From: Candidatus Helarchaeota archaeon
GTDB lineage: Archaea > Asgardarchaeota > Lokiarchaeia > Helarchaeales > HEL-GB-A
Length of the DNA stretch: 64,000 nt
Assembly (NCBI GenBank): GCA_013375455.1
Contig: JABXJT010000003.1
Location: 1-64,000, forward strand
Reading direction: 5' to 3'
The notes beneath the pieces were generated by a model. The model ran no database searches. It was not told the DNA's origin and saw only the letters and a list, made by a program, of their open reading frames with translations. Shown piece after piece: positions 8,686 through 17,660 of this stretch (position 1 is the stretch's first letter; every line of letters starts with the position of its first letter). Position numbers and translations under genes: made by a program.

Positions 8686-10725
8686 TTGGGAAAGGAAAAG
8701 AAATACAGAATTTTTGCCATGTGTTCAACTTATCCTAGAGATACTAGATCTGTTTGTGCATTCTTGGACAAGAAAACGGAGCAAACAATTGAAGATATGA
8801 GAACTGTTCGTGCTGATACCCTATTATGGTCTGCTTTAGGAGCAGGTATGGCTGGACTTCCCTTAATAAGATTAGAAGCAGAAGGAAAACAACCTTGGTC
8901 AAAACACAAAGGAATGGGGGATACTGAATTTATTCGACGTTGTAAAGATGAAGGTATCAAGGTATTTGCAGTTCTGTGGGAGGCGCATGGATATCGGCAT
9001 ATTCCTGTTGTCGTAAGCGAATCGGGTAAGATAATCACCTGGATGGGGCATAAAAAACCGAAGAAAATCAAAGGAATCAAGACATACTACGGATTAGATG
9101 AGTTCTGTAACGGAACTATTCCACAGTTAGGAAAGTGGGACGATTATTTTGATATACCACCACCAAAAAACTTTATAGATGAGACAGCTTGTCGAAGTTT
9201 ATATAATACAAAACCATGGTTACTTTGGATAATGCCCCATCTTAATGGACCTTATTCAACGTATGGTCAATGCCGGAATTCCCCTCTGTGGAGAACTTAT
9301 CTGAAGCGAACTATAGAACTGCAAATCGATGCAGGAGCTGAAGGCATCCAATTTGATGAATCCGCAATTCCCTGGGATTTTATTTGGTTGGGGGCAGGGT
9401 ATTGTAAGCACTGTAATGCGGTTCTTATCAAATATCTAAAAAAAGAACGTCCTGATCTCTATCAAAAATATGTGAAAGCAAAGCATTTTGAATTGAGAAG
9501 ATTATTGATCAGACATTTTAAAAGTCTTTTAACAGCTCACATACTGGTCAAGCATTTCCCCTTATGGCGAGAATTTCGATTAGCTATGATTCAATCAGCT
9601 GCGGATACTTTTGGAGAACTTGCAAAACATGCTAGAGAATATGGAGCGAAATTTAACAAAGAAATTGAGATCACTGGGAATTATGGTGAAATGCTACCAT
9701 TCTATATTCCAACAATGAAATATGTGGATTTTGTTACTCTAGAACACATGTTTAGTCGCCCGCCCGAAACCAGCCATTCATTATACAGACTTGCGACCGC
9801 CTTTGCTGGGTTAAAACCCGTTACATTTGTTTCCGCCGTAACATCTTCACTCTTTTTCCGCAGGTGGAAAAAAACGAATATGTTATACTTTTTCATTTGG
9901 GAAGCGGTAATGTGTAATGCAAATTTCATGGTTCCCTATAGTTGTTTTACGGCTATTAGTAAGCCATATTATCCACCTTTAGAGCCTTTTGAAGTTTCCC
10001 ACGATTATTTAATAGAACATGAATGGGCTTTTTACAACCCGCAAACTGCACGAGTCGCGCTTCTCTTTAGTTACCCCACCCATCAATGGACTTTCAATTT
10101 TCTAAACGTTCCCTTTTTTCCTAGTCTTCACTTTAGACACTATGACGTAATAGCTAATTCATTGGCCCGTGCTCAAATTCCATATAAAGTCATAACCCTT
10201 GGAGATTCTAAGCATTTGCCTGAATTTTCTGAAGATCCTGAGTCATACGAGTTGGTCATCTCCCCTGGCTGTGAATATTTAACGGAATTTCAACGTGATC
10301 GGCTGATGCAATTGCGATCAGAGGATAAAGCCGTCTTTTTAGGTAAGGCAGGAAAATTCGATGAGTTGGGAAATAAAACAAGATCTTTACCAAAGGATAA
10401 ACCCAGTAATGTTGCAAAAACTTTGAAAGAAAAGGGAGTGTTTGGGGAATTTTACATAAAAGACGGGAAAAAAATTGTAATGTCATCCGCTGAAACTGAA
10501 TCACATTTATTTTTCTATTTCTTAAATTCAGATTATAATCATAAAAAAGATGTATTTCAAGATAAAAAGGTTAAATTTTTTGCAAGAAATAAAAATCTGC
10601 CAACTTCTGCTTTACTGCTCCATCCAAATCAAGAGGATGAAAAAATTGTGGGCAAGACAACAGCTGATGGGGTCGTTTTTCAATTTAAATTAGAGGTCTT
10701 TGCCACTATAGCAATGGAAAAATGA
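8686..10725 (+). CDS. Putative TIM-barrel glycoside hydrolase
   Basis: This 679-residue protein has no signal peptide. The first 450 residues look like a (beta/alpha)8 barrel, with DAGAEGIQFDESAIPWDF near residues 215-232 and EIEITGNYGEM further on, both carrying acidic residues at strand ends. The following part, with ARVALLFSYPTH and later ELVISPGCEYL, resembles the glutamine-amidotransferase-like domain found after the barrel in GH42-like beta-galactosidases. The family assignment is therefore loose. TTG at 8686 is used, with GGGG upstream. Placement right after the GH38 gene suggests a shared glycan substrate (inference). Confidence 0.6.
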   Translation: MGKEKKYRIFAMCSTYPRDTRSVCAFLDKKTEQTIEDMRTVRADTLLWSALGAGMAGLPLIRLEAEGKQPWSKHKGMGDTEFIRRCKDEGIKVFAVLWEAHGYRHIPVVVSESGKIITWMGHKKPKKIKGIKTYYGLDEFCNGTIPQLGKWDDYFDIPPPKNFIDETACRSLYNTKPWLLWIMPHLNGPYSTYGQCRNSPLWRTYLKRTIELQIDAGAEGIQFDESAIPWDFIWLGAGYCKHCNAVLIKYLKKERPDLYQKYVKAKHFELRRLLIRHFKSLLTAHILVKHFPLWREFRLAMIQSAADTFGELAKHAREYGAKFNKEIEITGNYGEMLPFYIPTMKYVDFVTLEHMFSRPPETSHSLYRLATAFAGLKPVTFVSAVTSSLFFRRWKKTNMLYFFIWEAVMCNANFMVPYSCFTAISKPYYPPLEPFEVSHDYLIEHEWAFYNPQTARVALLFSYPTHQWTFNFLNVPFFPSLHFRHYDVIANSLARAQIPYKVITLGDSKHLPEFSEDPESYELVISPGCEYLTEFQRDRLMQLRSEDKAVFLGKAGKFDELGNKTRSLPKDKPSNVAKTLKEKGVFGEFYIKDGKKIVMSSAETESHLFFYFLNSDYNHKKDVFQDKKVKFFARNKNLPTSALLLHPNQEDEKIVGKTTADGVVFQFKLEVFATIAMEK

Positions 10726-10736
10726 GAATTCCTTTA

Positions 10737-11513
10737 TCATTTTCTAACATTTAAAAAAAGTCGTTTCATAGTAATATGCAGATCCAGGTCTTCTTTAGAT
10801 TTAAAGAACGTTAATAAGGAATTTAAATAAAGTTTTTGTTTTTCGGGAGGTAATTGTGAAAGAATTGGAACTAGTGCGGCACTTCTTAGAAAATCCAATA
10901 AATCTTCTGGTGTTTTATGTTTTACTTCGCGCTTTTCGACCCAAACCTTTATGTCATTATAACCAATGGAAGTTAAAATTCTTTTGAGAGTATTGGGATT
11001 AACCAGTTTTATGGGATATTCCCAATTTTTGAAGTAAGTTGAGAGATTCAATGGCTGGATGGGTCGCATGAAATAGGTCGCAAGCTGACCATAGCCCCCC
11101 GTAGTGGGTATTTGGGCTACAAGCCGTCCTCCAGTTAATAAAATTGAGTATATTTTTTGATAGAGATCGCGTGTCTTTTTAATCCAATGGAGCGTAGAAT
11201 TGCTAAAGATCGCATCAAATTGAATATCCGGTTGATATTGAAGAATCCCCGTGGTAACAAATTTAACATTTTTGAGGCCACTTTTTTGCAGGTTATCATT
11301 GGCTTTCTTGATCATTTTAGGGCTAACATCAAGCCCGATGACCTGTCCAGATGGATTTTCTTTAGCAATTTCAAATGTTAATCGGCCAGTCCCGCATCCT
11401 ACATCTAAAATGGTTTCTCCATCTTTGACATTCAATTCTTTAAGGGTCTTTAATCCATGTTTAAATTGAATGTCCGATTTCAAATCATAAAAATCAGGGT
11501 CAAATTCGAGCAT
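10737..11513 (-). CDS. Class I SAM-dependent methyltransferase
   Basis: This 258-residue protein has the Rossmann-like methyltransferase core. ILDVGCGTGRLTFE (residues 35-48) is the SAM-binding loop, GLDVSPKMI carries the acidic ribose-binding residue, and FDAIFSNSTLHWI is the post-II region. The C-terminal half resembles the trans-aconitate methyltransferase / BioC branch. Small-molecule methylation is expected; the substrate is unknown. It lies 11 bases downstream of the MaoC-like gene on the same strand, so the two are probably cotranscribed. It converges with the glycosidase gene with only 11 bases between stops. Confidence 0.82.
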   Translation of the reverse strand: MLEFDPDFYDLKSDIQFKHGLKTLKELNVKDGETILDVGCGTGRLTFEIAKENPSGQVIGLDVSPKMIKKANDNLQKSGLKNVKFVTTGILQYQPDIQFDAIFSNSTLHWIKKTRDLYQKIYSILLTGGRLVAQIPTTGGYGQLATYFMRPIQPLNLSTYFKNWEYPIKLVNPNTLKRILTSIGYNDIKVWVEKREVKHKTPEDLLDFLRSAALVPILSQLPPEKQKLYLNSLLTFFKSKEDLDLHITMKRLFLNVRK

Positions 11514-11524
11514 TCGATATACCT

Positions 11525-12070
11525 TTAAGGGCGAGTTTTATTGAAAACCATTATCGTGGATGTTCCTTCCGTGGCGACGGCTTGGGATTCATCGAGAGTA
11601 ACTAGAATTTTGATATCTGCAAAGTACCGCTCTTTCTTCCCCATCTCGAGTGAATATTTTTTTACAATTTCTGCACTAACCGTAATTTGATCGTCAATTT
11701 TAACCGCATTTTTGAACCGTGCATCTTTGAAGCCCATCAACGCCACGCCCTCTCCTACTAGATGCGACCCCACCACGCCTGAGCAAAAACTGAGAACCAG
11801 AATCCCATGGGCGATGTTATTTTTGAAAAACGTGCTTTTACCGTACTCTAAATTGACGTGAATTGGGTTATAATCGTTAGAAAGCATTGCGTAGAGGAGG
11901 ATTACTTTCCTACTCACCTTGAGATGTAATGAACTCTTATCACCCAAGTTCAATTCATCGAAATAGCAAGGTTTCAGCTTTATTTTCGGAATCTGACTGA
12001 GAATTTTTGTTTCATCTAATTGCTCCAGGACAGGAGGTAAAACATGCTCGAAATGTTCATCTCGCGGCAT
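11525..12070 (-). CDS. MaoC-like hot-dog fold dehydratase / enoyl-CoA hydratase
   Basis: This is a protein of about 181 residues with a C-terminal MaoC domain. The stretch LSNDYNPIHVNLEYGKS carries the Asp and His expected for (R)-specific enoyl-CoA hydratase chemistry, and AHGILVLSFCSGVVG follows as in the family. It should hydrate or dehydrate an acyl-CoA intermediate. ATG at 12070 is preferred; a GTG three codons upstream is possible, and a TATA-like TTTATAC at suitable distance suggests a nearly leaderless message. It sits near an acyl-CoA ligase and acyl-CoA dehydrogenase, which supports a role in acyl-CoA turnover. Confidence 0.8.
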   Translation of the reverse strand: MPRDEHFEHVLPPVLEQLDETKILSQIPKIKLKPCYFDELNLGDKSSLHLKVSRKVILLYAMLSNDYNPIHVNLEYGKSTFFKNNIAHGILVLSFCSGVVGSHLVGEGVALMGFKDARFKNAVKIDDQITVSAEIVKKYSLEMGKKERYFADIKILVTLDESQAVATEGTSTIMVFNKTRP

Positions 12071-12190
12071 TTTAATCACTCATAATAGCTAAATTTTGTA
12101 TAAACCGTGGATATAAACTTTATATTGGATTCAATTCATTGTAATTCTACTTAGAATTAAAGAATTAAAAATTAAATGAGGTCATAAGAA

Positions 12191-12655
12191 ATGAATTTGA
12201 GTGAATTTAAAAAGTTATGGGATAAATTAGGAACGACTGAAGAAGGAGCTATTAAGTGTTATATTATAGGTGCGATAGAATACGTTAATGGAAATGATGA
12301 TGGAGAAAAAATGTGTGCGATGACAATACCCAAAAATTATTTGAATAAAAAAGGATTACTCGGGCCTTCCGAGAAATATCTGCTAACCCACATGAAAGAA
12401 CAACCTGACACTCCAAAATCGTATCTGGGGGGAACGCCAGAGAATGATTATGCATATTCCTATGATAATGATTTAGTAGTTCTCGAAAATAAATCTCAGA
12501 GAGGCGAAAAATCGAGCAAGCTCTTCATTCAATCAGGAGGTAAAGATTTTCCTACTCCCGTTCGGTTAAGAAAGAATAAGCATGGTTATTGGAAACTGTT
12601 TAGTACTGGCTCCATTGCAACTGGCGTTAAGGAAACTGAAGATGATGACTTTTAA
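12191..12655 (+). CDS. Small conserved protein, possibly DUF6935-like
   Basis: This 154-residue soluble protein is of unknown function. It shows SYLGGTPENDYAYS in the middle and KLFIQSGGKDFPTPVRLR later, and ends with a run of acidic residues. The order of an S-Y-x-G-x-x-P-x-N-x-Y motif followed by S-G-x-D-x-P-x-P-x-x-L-R recalls the DUF6935 type seen in bacteria; I rely on memory of the motif. It stands alone between two minus-strand operons with a TATA-like sequence about 70 bases upstream. A hairpin with a T-run overlaps its stop codon. Confidence 0.65.
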   Translation: MNLSEFKKLWDKLGTTEEGAIKCYIIGAIEYVNGNDDGEKMCAMTIPKNYLNKKGLLGPSEKYLLTHMKEQPDTPKSYLGGTPENDYAYSYDNDLVVLENKSQRGEKSSKLFIQSGGKDFPTPVRLRKNKHGYWKLFSTGSIATGVKETEDDDF

Positions 12656-12670
12656 TCGAGTCATCTTTTT
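12644..12670 (+). terminator. Hairpin plus T-run at the end of the 12191 gene
   Basis: A perfect 7-base inverted repeat (GATGACT / AGTCATC) with an 8-base loop is followed at once by five T residues. The stem overlaps the last codons and stop of the small gene. This looks like an intrinsic terminator; in archaea the T-run alone may suffice. Confidence 0.6.
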
Positions 12671-12716
12671 ATTAATTAAGCGTGAGTATTCGTTTCGGGA
12701 CTGGGTTTAAAATTAG

Positions 12717-14252
12717 TTATTTGCTCTTTGCTTTCTCCTCTTCACGGAGAGGGACTTTCATTATTTTCCCGGTCGGATTCTTTGGGAGATCAGCACGGAA
12801 CTCGACATATTTCGGGACCTTAAAATCTGCCAGATTCTTTTTACAATATGCAATAATTTCGTCTGTCGTGGATGTCTGTCCTTCCTTCATGACAACGAAC
12901 GCTTTGGGGACTTCCCCGTAAATTGCATCAGACGCTCCGATAACAGCAGCAAGCGAAACACCTGGGAAGGAATATAGAACCTCTTCAATCTCCCGCGGAT
13001 AGATATTCTCGCCTCCGCGGATGATCATATCCTTTTTACGATCTATGATGTAAAAGAAGCCATCCTCAGTCATGTAGCCGATGTCCCCTGTATAAAGCCA
13101 GCCATTTTTGAGTGTTTGTGCATTGGCTTCCGGATTTTTGAAATATTCTTTCATTATATTGTCGCCTTTAATGATAATTTCACCTTTTACACCAGCCGGA
13201 ACATCATTTCCATCATCATCTACAATTTTCATCTCTGTATCAGGCAATGGAATGCCGATACTCCCTATTTTTCGTCTATCCTCCGTTTCAGTCGGCATTG
13301 GATTAACAGAGGAAGCGCACGTCCCCTCAGTTAACCCATACCCTTCAACGACTTTGCAATTAAAAGTAGATTCGAAATCTTGCATGACTTTTACTGGTAA
13401 AGGAGCCGCACCGCAAATAACAAACTTCAACGAGCTAAGATCTAAATCCTTATAAGGGATTCTTAATAAGACCGCAAGAACCGTGGGAACGGCGCTAAAG
13501 GTAGAGGCTCTGTACTTTGCGACAATCTTCCAATGTTTGGTTGCTGAAAAGCCAGGGGTTAAAATACAGCTCGCACCAAGAGTCAGAGGCATCATAACTG
13601 TAACGATTTGCGCATTCACGTGAAACAGGGGAAGAATCAACATGAACCGATAGTCTGGTTTTGGATTTATCGCGGCGATGATCATCTCTGCATTCCGTTT
13701 TATGTTAAAATGAGTTTGTAACACCCCTTTAGGAAACCCAGTCGTGCCAGAGGTATAGAGTATTGCGGCAGGATCTTCTTTCTCGTTGATTTCAACCGGA
13801 GGGGGTGCAGAATCTGATGCCTTATCCAGTAATTCCTGGAAATTCAAAGTTCCCTCCATTGGTTCCCCAATAAGAATCACGTGTTCCAATTGAGGTAGTT
13901 GATCTCGAACTTCATTTACGATCCCAATGAGTTTTGGAATGGTAATGAGGATTTTTGCTTCCGAATGACTCACAACAAACTGCACTTCTCGGGGCTTGAA
14001 CAACGCATTTACCGGCCCAATGACAGCCCCAAGTTTTGGAATGCCTAAATATAAATATACGTATTCTGGCATATTCGGCAGGAAAACGCCAACCTTATCA
14101 CCTTTGCGAATGCCTAAATCATACAACATTTTCGCTACCTTATTCGTAATTTTATTTAATTGGGAAAAAGTTACTGTTATGTCTTCCCAATACAAGAATA
14201 CTTTATCACTGAATTTCTCCGCCTGTTTTTCAACTAATTTTCCAATAGTCAT
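12717..14252 (-). CDS. AMP-forming acyl-CoA synthetase (fatty-acid CoA ligase type)
   Basis: This 511-residue member of the ANL superfamily has YTSGTTGFPKG (the P-loop-like A3 motif), GYGLTEG, YTGDIGYMTEDGF with the adenylate-binding aspartate, and a C-terminal PTGKIMK lysine motif. All signature motifs are intact, so it should activate a carboxylic acid through an acyl-adenylate to acyl-CoA. Chain length is not readable. A GGAGG sequence lies upstream of the ATG. The AOR-type gene lies 56 bases upstream on the same strand, so aldehyde oxidation to an acid followed by CoA activation is a plausible shared path (inference). Confidence 0.9.
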   Translation of the reverse strand: MTIGKLVEKQAEKFSDKVFLYWEDITVTFSQLNKITNKVAKMLYDLGIRKGDKVGVFLPNMPEYVYLYLGIPKLGAVIGPVNALFKPREVQFVVSHSEAKILITIPKLIGIVNEVRDQLPQLEHVILIGEPMEGTLNFQELLDKASDSAPPPVEINEKEDPAAILYTSGTTGFPKGVLQTHFNIKRNAEMIIAAINPKPDYRFMLILPLFHVNAQIVTVMMPLTLGASCILTPGFSATKHWKIVAKYRASTFSAVPTVLAVLLRIPYKDLDLSSLKFVICGAAPLPVKVMQDFESTFNCKVVEGYGLTEGTCASSVNPMPTETEDRRKIGSIGIPLPDTEMKIVDDDGNDVPAGVKGEIIIKGDNIMKEYFKNPEANAQTLKNGWLYTGDIGYMTEDGFFYIIDRKKDMIIRGGENIYPREIEEVLYSFPGVSLAAVIGASDAIYGEVPKAFVVMKEGQTSTTDEIIAYCKKNLADFKVPKYVEFRADLPKNPTGKIMKVPLREEEKAKSK

Positions 14253-14308
14253 TCATATTTCCTCCACTAACAATATTAGAGTTGGATAATAAATATATAT
14301 TTGATTCA

Positions 14309-16189
14309 TTAGATAATTCCTAATTCTTTCAATTTTTCTTCCGTTGGACGACCACTGCTCCAATCCCAGCCTCTAAGTTCATAATACTTTTGTAAATTCT
14401 CGTCCAATTCAAGTTTTATTCCCGCAGCCCCGCCAGTTTCAAAGACCTCGAGCACATGTTTTGGTAAGTAGTCATCGTTTCGAGTAATTCCCATATTGCA
14501 TGCTATTAGCCGTTTCAAATTATTCATTCGCTCTCCACAGGTGATAATATCTGCCCCTTTGTATTTAATCCCAGTGGTATAAGAGAGATACCTGGCTGCC
14601 TGATTCTGGTTAGGAGGAGTTGCGAAATTACAATAAACTGCGGAATCTTCAAATCCTCTAAAATCCTGTAACGCAATAATTGCTCCTTCACGTCCAGTGA
14701 TTTCATCTTTAGGGGCTCTTACAATGTTAAGATTTTTAAAGGAAAGCACGCCCATTTGAACAGAGAACCAATCCCCCTTATTATGATTGGCCCCCGTGCA
14801 ACTAGTCATATAAGATAACGCTTGTCCAGCGAATGCACGTGGTTCATGCATAGGAATTTCTAAACCTTTCACATGAGCAGCTAAATTAGAATCGACTTTT
14901 AGTTTTTCAGCCATTACTTTCACTCCTTCAGCTAGAAGGTTGCCGATGCCTTCTCGCTTGGCAATTCTATCAATTAAGTCTAAAACCAATTCGCCATTAC
15001 CCCAATGGATATCCTCAATTGTAATTTCTTTTAGATATTTCTTAATTTCGCTAACACCAATCTTATTTTCAATCAGGTAAATTAAGAAAGCAATGGAAAC
15101 ACCGCAAGAGATTACATCGATTCCATGAACATTGCATTTATGATGAGCTAAAATTACAGGTTTTGAATCAAACACCCCACACAAACTTCCCAGAGCAGCT
15201 ACAGACTCATATTCGGGACCATCAACCTGAATTTCTTCTCCATTATCGGGTATGACGGTTTGTTTCGCACATCGTATTGAACACATAGCGCACCCAGTTA
15301 TGAAGACCGGGTATTCTTCTTTTATCGTTTTTGATGTTAATTTTTCTGCTAAAAATTCTGTTTCAGTGAAATAATAGCCGGGAACGTCGCCTGCTGCCAC
15401 CCCCATATCAAAGTAACTATTTGTTCCAAATAAGTTCCTAACGGTGGTATTCACATTCCTCATCACATCCATAGCAGTGCTACTTTCAATCTTTGCTCTC
15501 AATTCCTTCAATTTTTCCTGATTGCCTAATTCAATTTTATTGCTTCCCTGAACTGCTAATGCTTTGAGCTTTTTAGAGCCCATTAACGCGCCTAATCCAC
15601 ATCTACCCACAGCCCTCCCATCATCGTTCATTATAGCAGCATATTTTACTAGATTCTCACCAGCAATTCCAATGCACGCAACCCTAATGCCCTTTGTATT
15701 TAATTCCTGTTTAATAATTTCTTGAGTTTGGTAAGAATCTTTGCCCCATGCCTTGTTGGCATCCTTAAACTCGATTTTCCCGTCGTTAATGTAAAGATAA
15801 GTTGGAGATTCTGCCTTACCTGTAAGAACTATCGCATCGTAGCCGCATCTCCTTAAGGAAATGCAAAAATGCCCCCCAGAAGTACCCTCGCCCCAGTGGT
15901 GCGTGAGTGGCGAAAGCCCTGAGACTGAATACCGCCCTGAGGAGGGCACTATAGTTGCTGTGAGAGGTCCGGTTGCAAATACAAGTGGGTTAATTTCTGA
16001 AAAAATATCCTGTTGTAAAGTGGTATAATCGTCATTTGATAATAAATCATAGATTAATTTTACACTTAATCCGGTTCCTCCAATGTAATCCCTTGCGATC
16101 TGTGGATCTAGATCTTTTATTTCGATTTTTTTATCTTTCAGATTAATAAAAGCAATTTTCCCATTATATCCTAAGAGTTTCTCGCTCAA
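14309..16189 (-). CDS. Tungsten-type aldehyde ferredoxin oxidoreductase
   Basis: This 626-residue protein has the normal length of the AOR family. GCAMCSIRCAKQ gives three cysteines for the [4Fe-4S] cluster and SCTGANHNKGD the fourth, together with tungstopterin-binding residues. The N-terminal GYNGKIAFINL and the GPLTATIVPSSGRYSV region are typical. It oxidises aldehydes to acids and reduces ferredoxin. The start is TTG at 16189, supported by GGAGG 9 bases upstream. It is 23 bases downstream of an iron alcohol dehydrogenase, giving an alcohol-aldehyde-acid-acyl-CoA series with the next ligase gene. Confidence 0.92.
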   Translation of the reverse strand: MSEKLLGYNGKIAFINLKDKKIEIKDLDPQIARDYIGGTGLSVKLIYDLLSNDDYTTLQQDIFSEINPLVFATGPLTATIVPSSGRYSVSGLSPLTHHWGEGTSGGHFCISLRRCGYDAIVLTGKAESPTYLYINDGKIEFKDANKAWGKDSYQTQEIIKQELNTKGIRVACIGIAGENLVKYAAIMNDDGRAVGRCGLGALMGSKKLKALAVQGSNKIELGNQEKLKELRAKIESSTAMDVMRNVNTTVRNLFGTNSYFDMGVAAGDVPGYYFTETEFLAEKLTSKTIKEEYPVFITGCAMCSIRCAKQTVIPDNGEEIQVDGPEYESVAALGSLCGVFDSKPVILAHHKCNVHGIDVISCGVSIAFLIYLIENKIGVSEIKKYLKEITIEDIHWGNGELVLDLIDRIAKREGIGNLLAEGVKVMAEKLKVDSNLAAHVKGLEIPMHEPRAFAGQALSYMTSCTGANHNKGDWFSVQMGVLSFKNLNIVRAPKDEITGREGAIIALQDFRGFEDSAVYCNFATPPNQNQAARYLSYTTGIKYKGADIITCGERMNNLKRLIACNMGITRNDDYLPKHVLEVFETGGAAGIKLELDENLQKYYELRGWDWSSGRPTEEKLKELGII

Positions 16190-16212
16190 TTTTAAATCCT
16201 CCTATAGTTTTA

Positions 16213-17514
16213 TCAGAAAAATAACTCTTTACCCTCCCAAGCAAATTCATAGATTTTCTTAAATTCATCATATGTGACAGGACGATTTGAAACAAGTGCA
16301 TCAATGTCTGTTACAGCATATTTGGTTAATATATCAAGTTCTTTCTTGTAACTTTCCTCGTCTATTTCAGGATTTTTACAGTCTTTTACGGCGGTTATTC
16401 CACCAATCGATGTAATATACCCTTTTACTGCATCAAGCAATTCATCCAGAAGATTCTTTCTAGACACATTTTTCTTAGGATCTATGCCAAATAACGGACA
16501 TAATCCTTTCCATCTATCCGTGACTTTTGCTTGATAAGCGATTGATTGAGGGGCAAATAATCCCACTGCGAGACCGTGATGAACGTGAAACACGGCTCCA
16601 AGACTATGTCCCAAGGCATGATCGATTCCTGCCATTGAATTTCCGAACCCAAGTCCTGCATAATATGCAGCCCATTGCATGTGTTCCCTTGCTTCCAAGT
16701 CTTTTGCACCATATTTAACTGCACGACCAAGATATTTGATTATCTCTTTTATGGCTACTTCATTCATCGCATCCGTGAAGGGCGTGCTCCAATTACAAAT
16801 ATACGCCCCGATCGAATGCGCAAAAGCGTCCAATCCAGTTGCCATTGTCAGAAATGGTGGCATGTCTTTCACAAAATCCGTATCTAAAATTACTATATCC
16901 GGGACTGTCTCATAATTCACGACGGGGATCTTCATAGGAGGGGTTCTTCGCGTATCTGTCACCACCGAAACCGCGGTTGCTTCTGATCCCGTTCCAGAGG
17001 TTGTAGGAATTGCTATATAGCGTTTTATTTTCTGACCCAAGCCTAGAATCGAAGTCGTGGGGTCAAGTTTCGTAAATTCGATGTCAGGATTTTCATATTG
17101 AATCCATATAGCCTTTCCAGAATCCATCACGCTCCCACCACCGATTGCGAGAAGCACTGTTGGCTTAAATTCTTCACAAACTTGGCGTCCCTCTTCGATC
17201 GTGGAGATGGGTAATTCAGGTTGCGCTCCGTTCCAGACCTTACAGGTGAATCCTGCGATTTTAAAAGTTCCAATAACGTTAGGGGAAAATTTTTCTGTAA
17301 AGGAATCGGTAATTATTAATAGATTTTTATCGACATCCTTAAGTTGCATTGATAATCGAACAGCTGCCATTAATAAACCTACCTTGCCGCCTAGAACAAT
17401 GTTTCCATTAATATTACACATGATGCCTCGGATAGCTCTACCGCTCATCATTCCCATGGTTTCTTTTTGGCCTGTTTTTTCATACCAAGCGGTTTTCATT
17501 TCTTCTTCAGACAT
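16213..17514 (-). CDS. Iron-containing alcohol dehydrogenase
   Basis: This 433-residue group III alcohol dehydrogenase has AIGGGSVMDSGKAIW for nucleotide binding. The metal site residues lie in DAFAHSIGAY and in HALGHSLGAVFHVHHG, which carries the conserved histidines. It should interconvert an alcohol and an aldehyde with NAD(P). It is the first gene of a minus-strand set with the AOR-type gene and the acyl-CoA ligase. About 145 AT-rich bases separate it from the divergent acyl-CoA dehydrogenase gene, so promoters for both probably lie there. Confidence 0.88.
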   Translation of the reverse strand: MSEEEMKTAWYEKTGQKETMGMMSGRAIRGIMCNINGNIVLGGKVGLLMAAVRLSMQLKDVDKNLLIITDSFTEKFSPNVIGTFKIAGFTCKVWNGAQPELPISTIEEGRQVCEEFKPTVLLAIGGGSVMDSGKAIWIQYENPDIEFTKLDPTTSILGLGQKIKRYIAIPTTSGTGSEATAVSVVTDTRRTPPMKIPVVNYETVPDIVILDTDFVKDMPPFLTMATGLDAFAHSIGAYICNWSTPFTDAMNEVAIKEIIKYLGRAVKYGAKDLEAREHMQWAAYYAGLGFGNSMAGIDHALGHSLGAVFHVHHGLAVGLFAPQSIAYQAKVTDRWKGLCPLFGIDPKKNVSRKNLLDELLDAVKGYITSIGGITAVKDCKNPEIDEESYKKELDILTKYAVTDIDALVSNRPVTYDEFKKIYEFAWEGKELFF

Positions 17515-17660
17515 TCCATTCTCACCAAATATTTGATAATTAAGTAATTATGTTAAAAATATTCGTATCAGATTGAAGATAATAAATATCTAATAAAAAA
17601 ATTTTAACCTATGAGGATGAAATAGTAAAAGCATAAGTATAAGATTCTGGAAGTCGAAAA

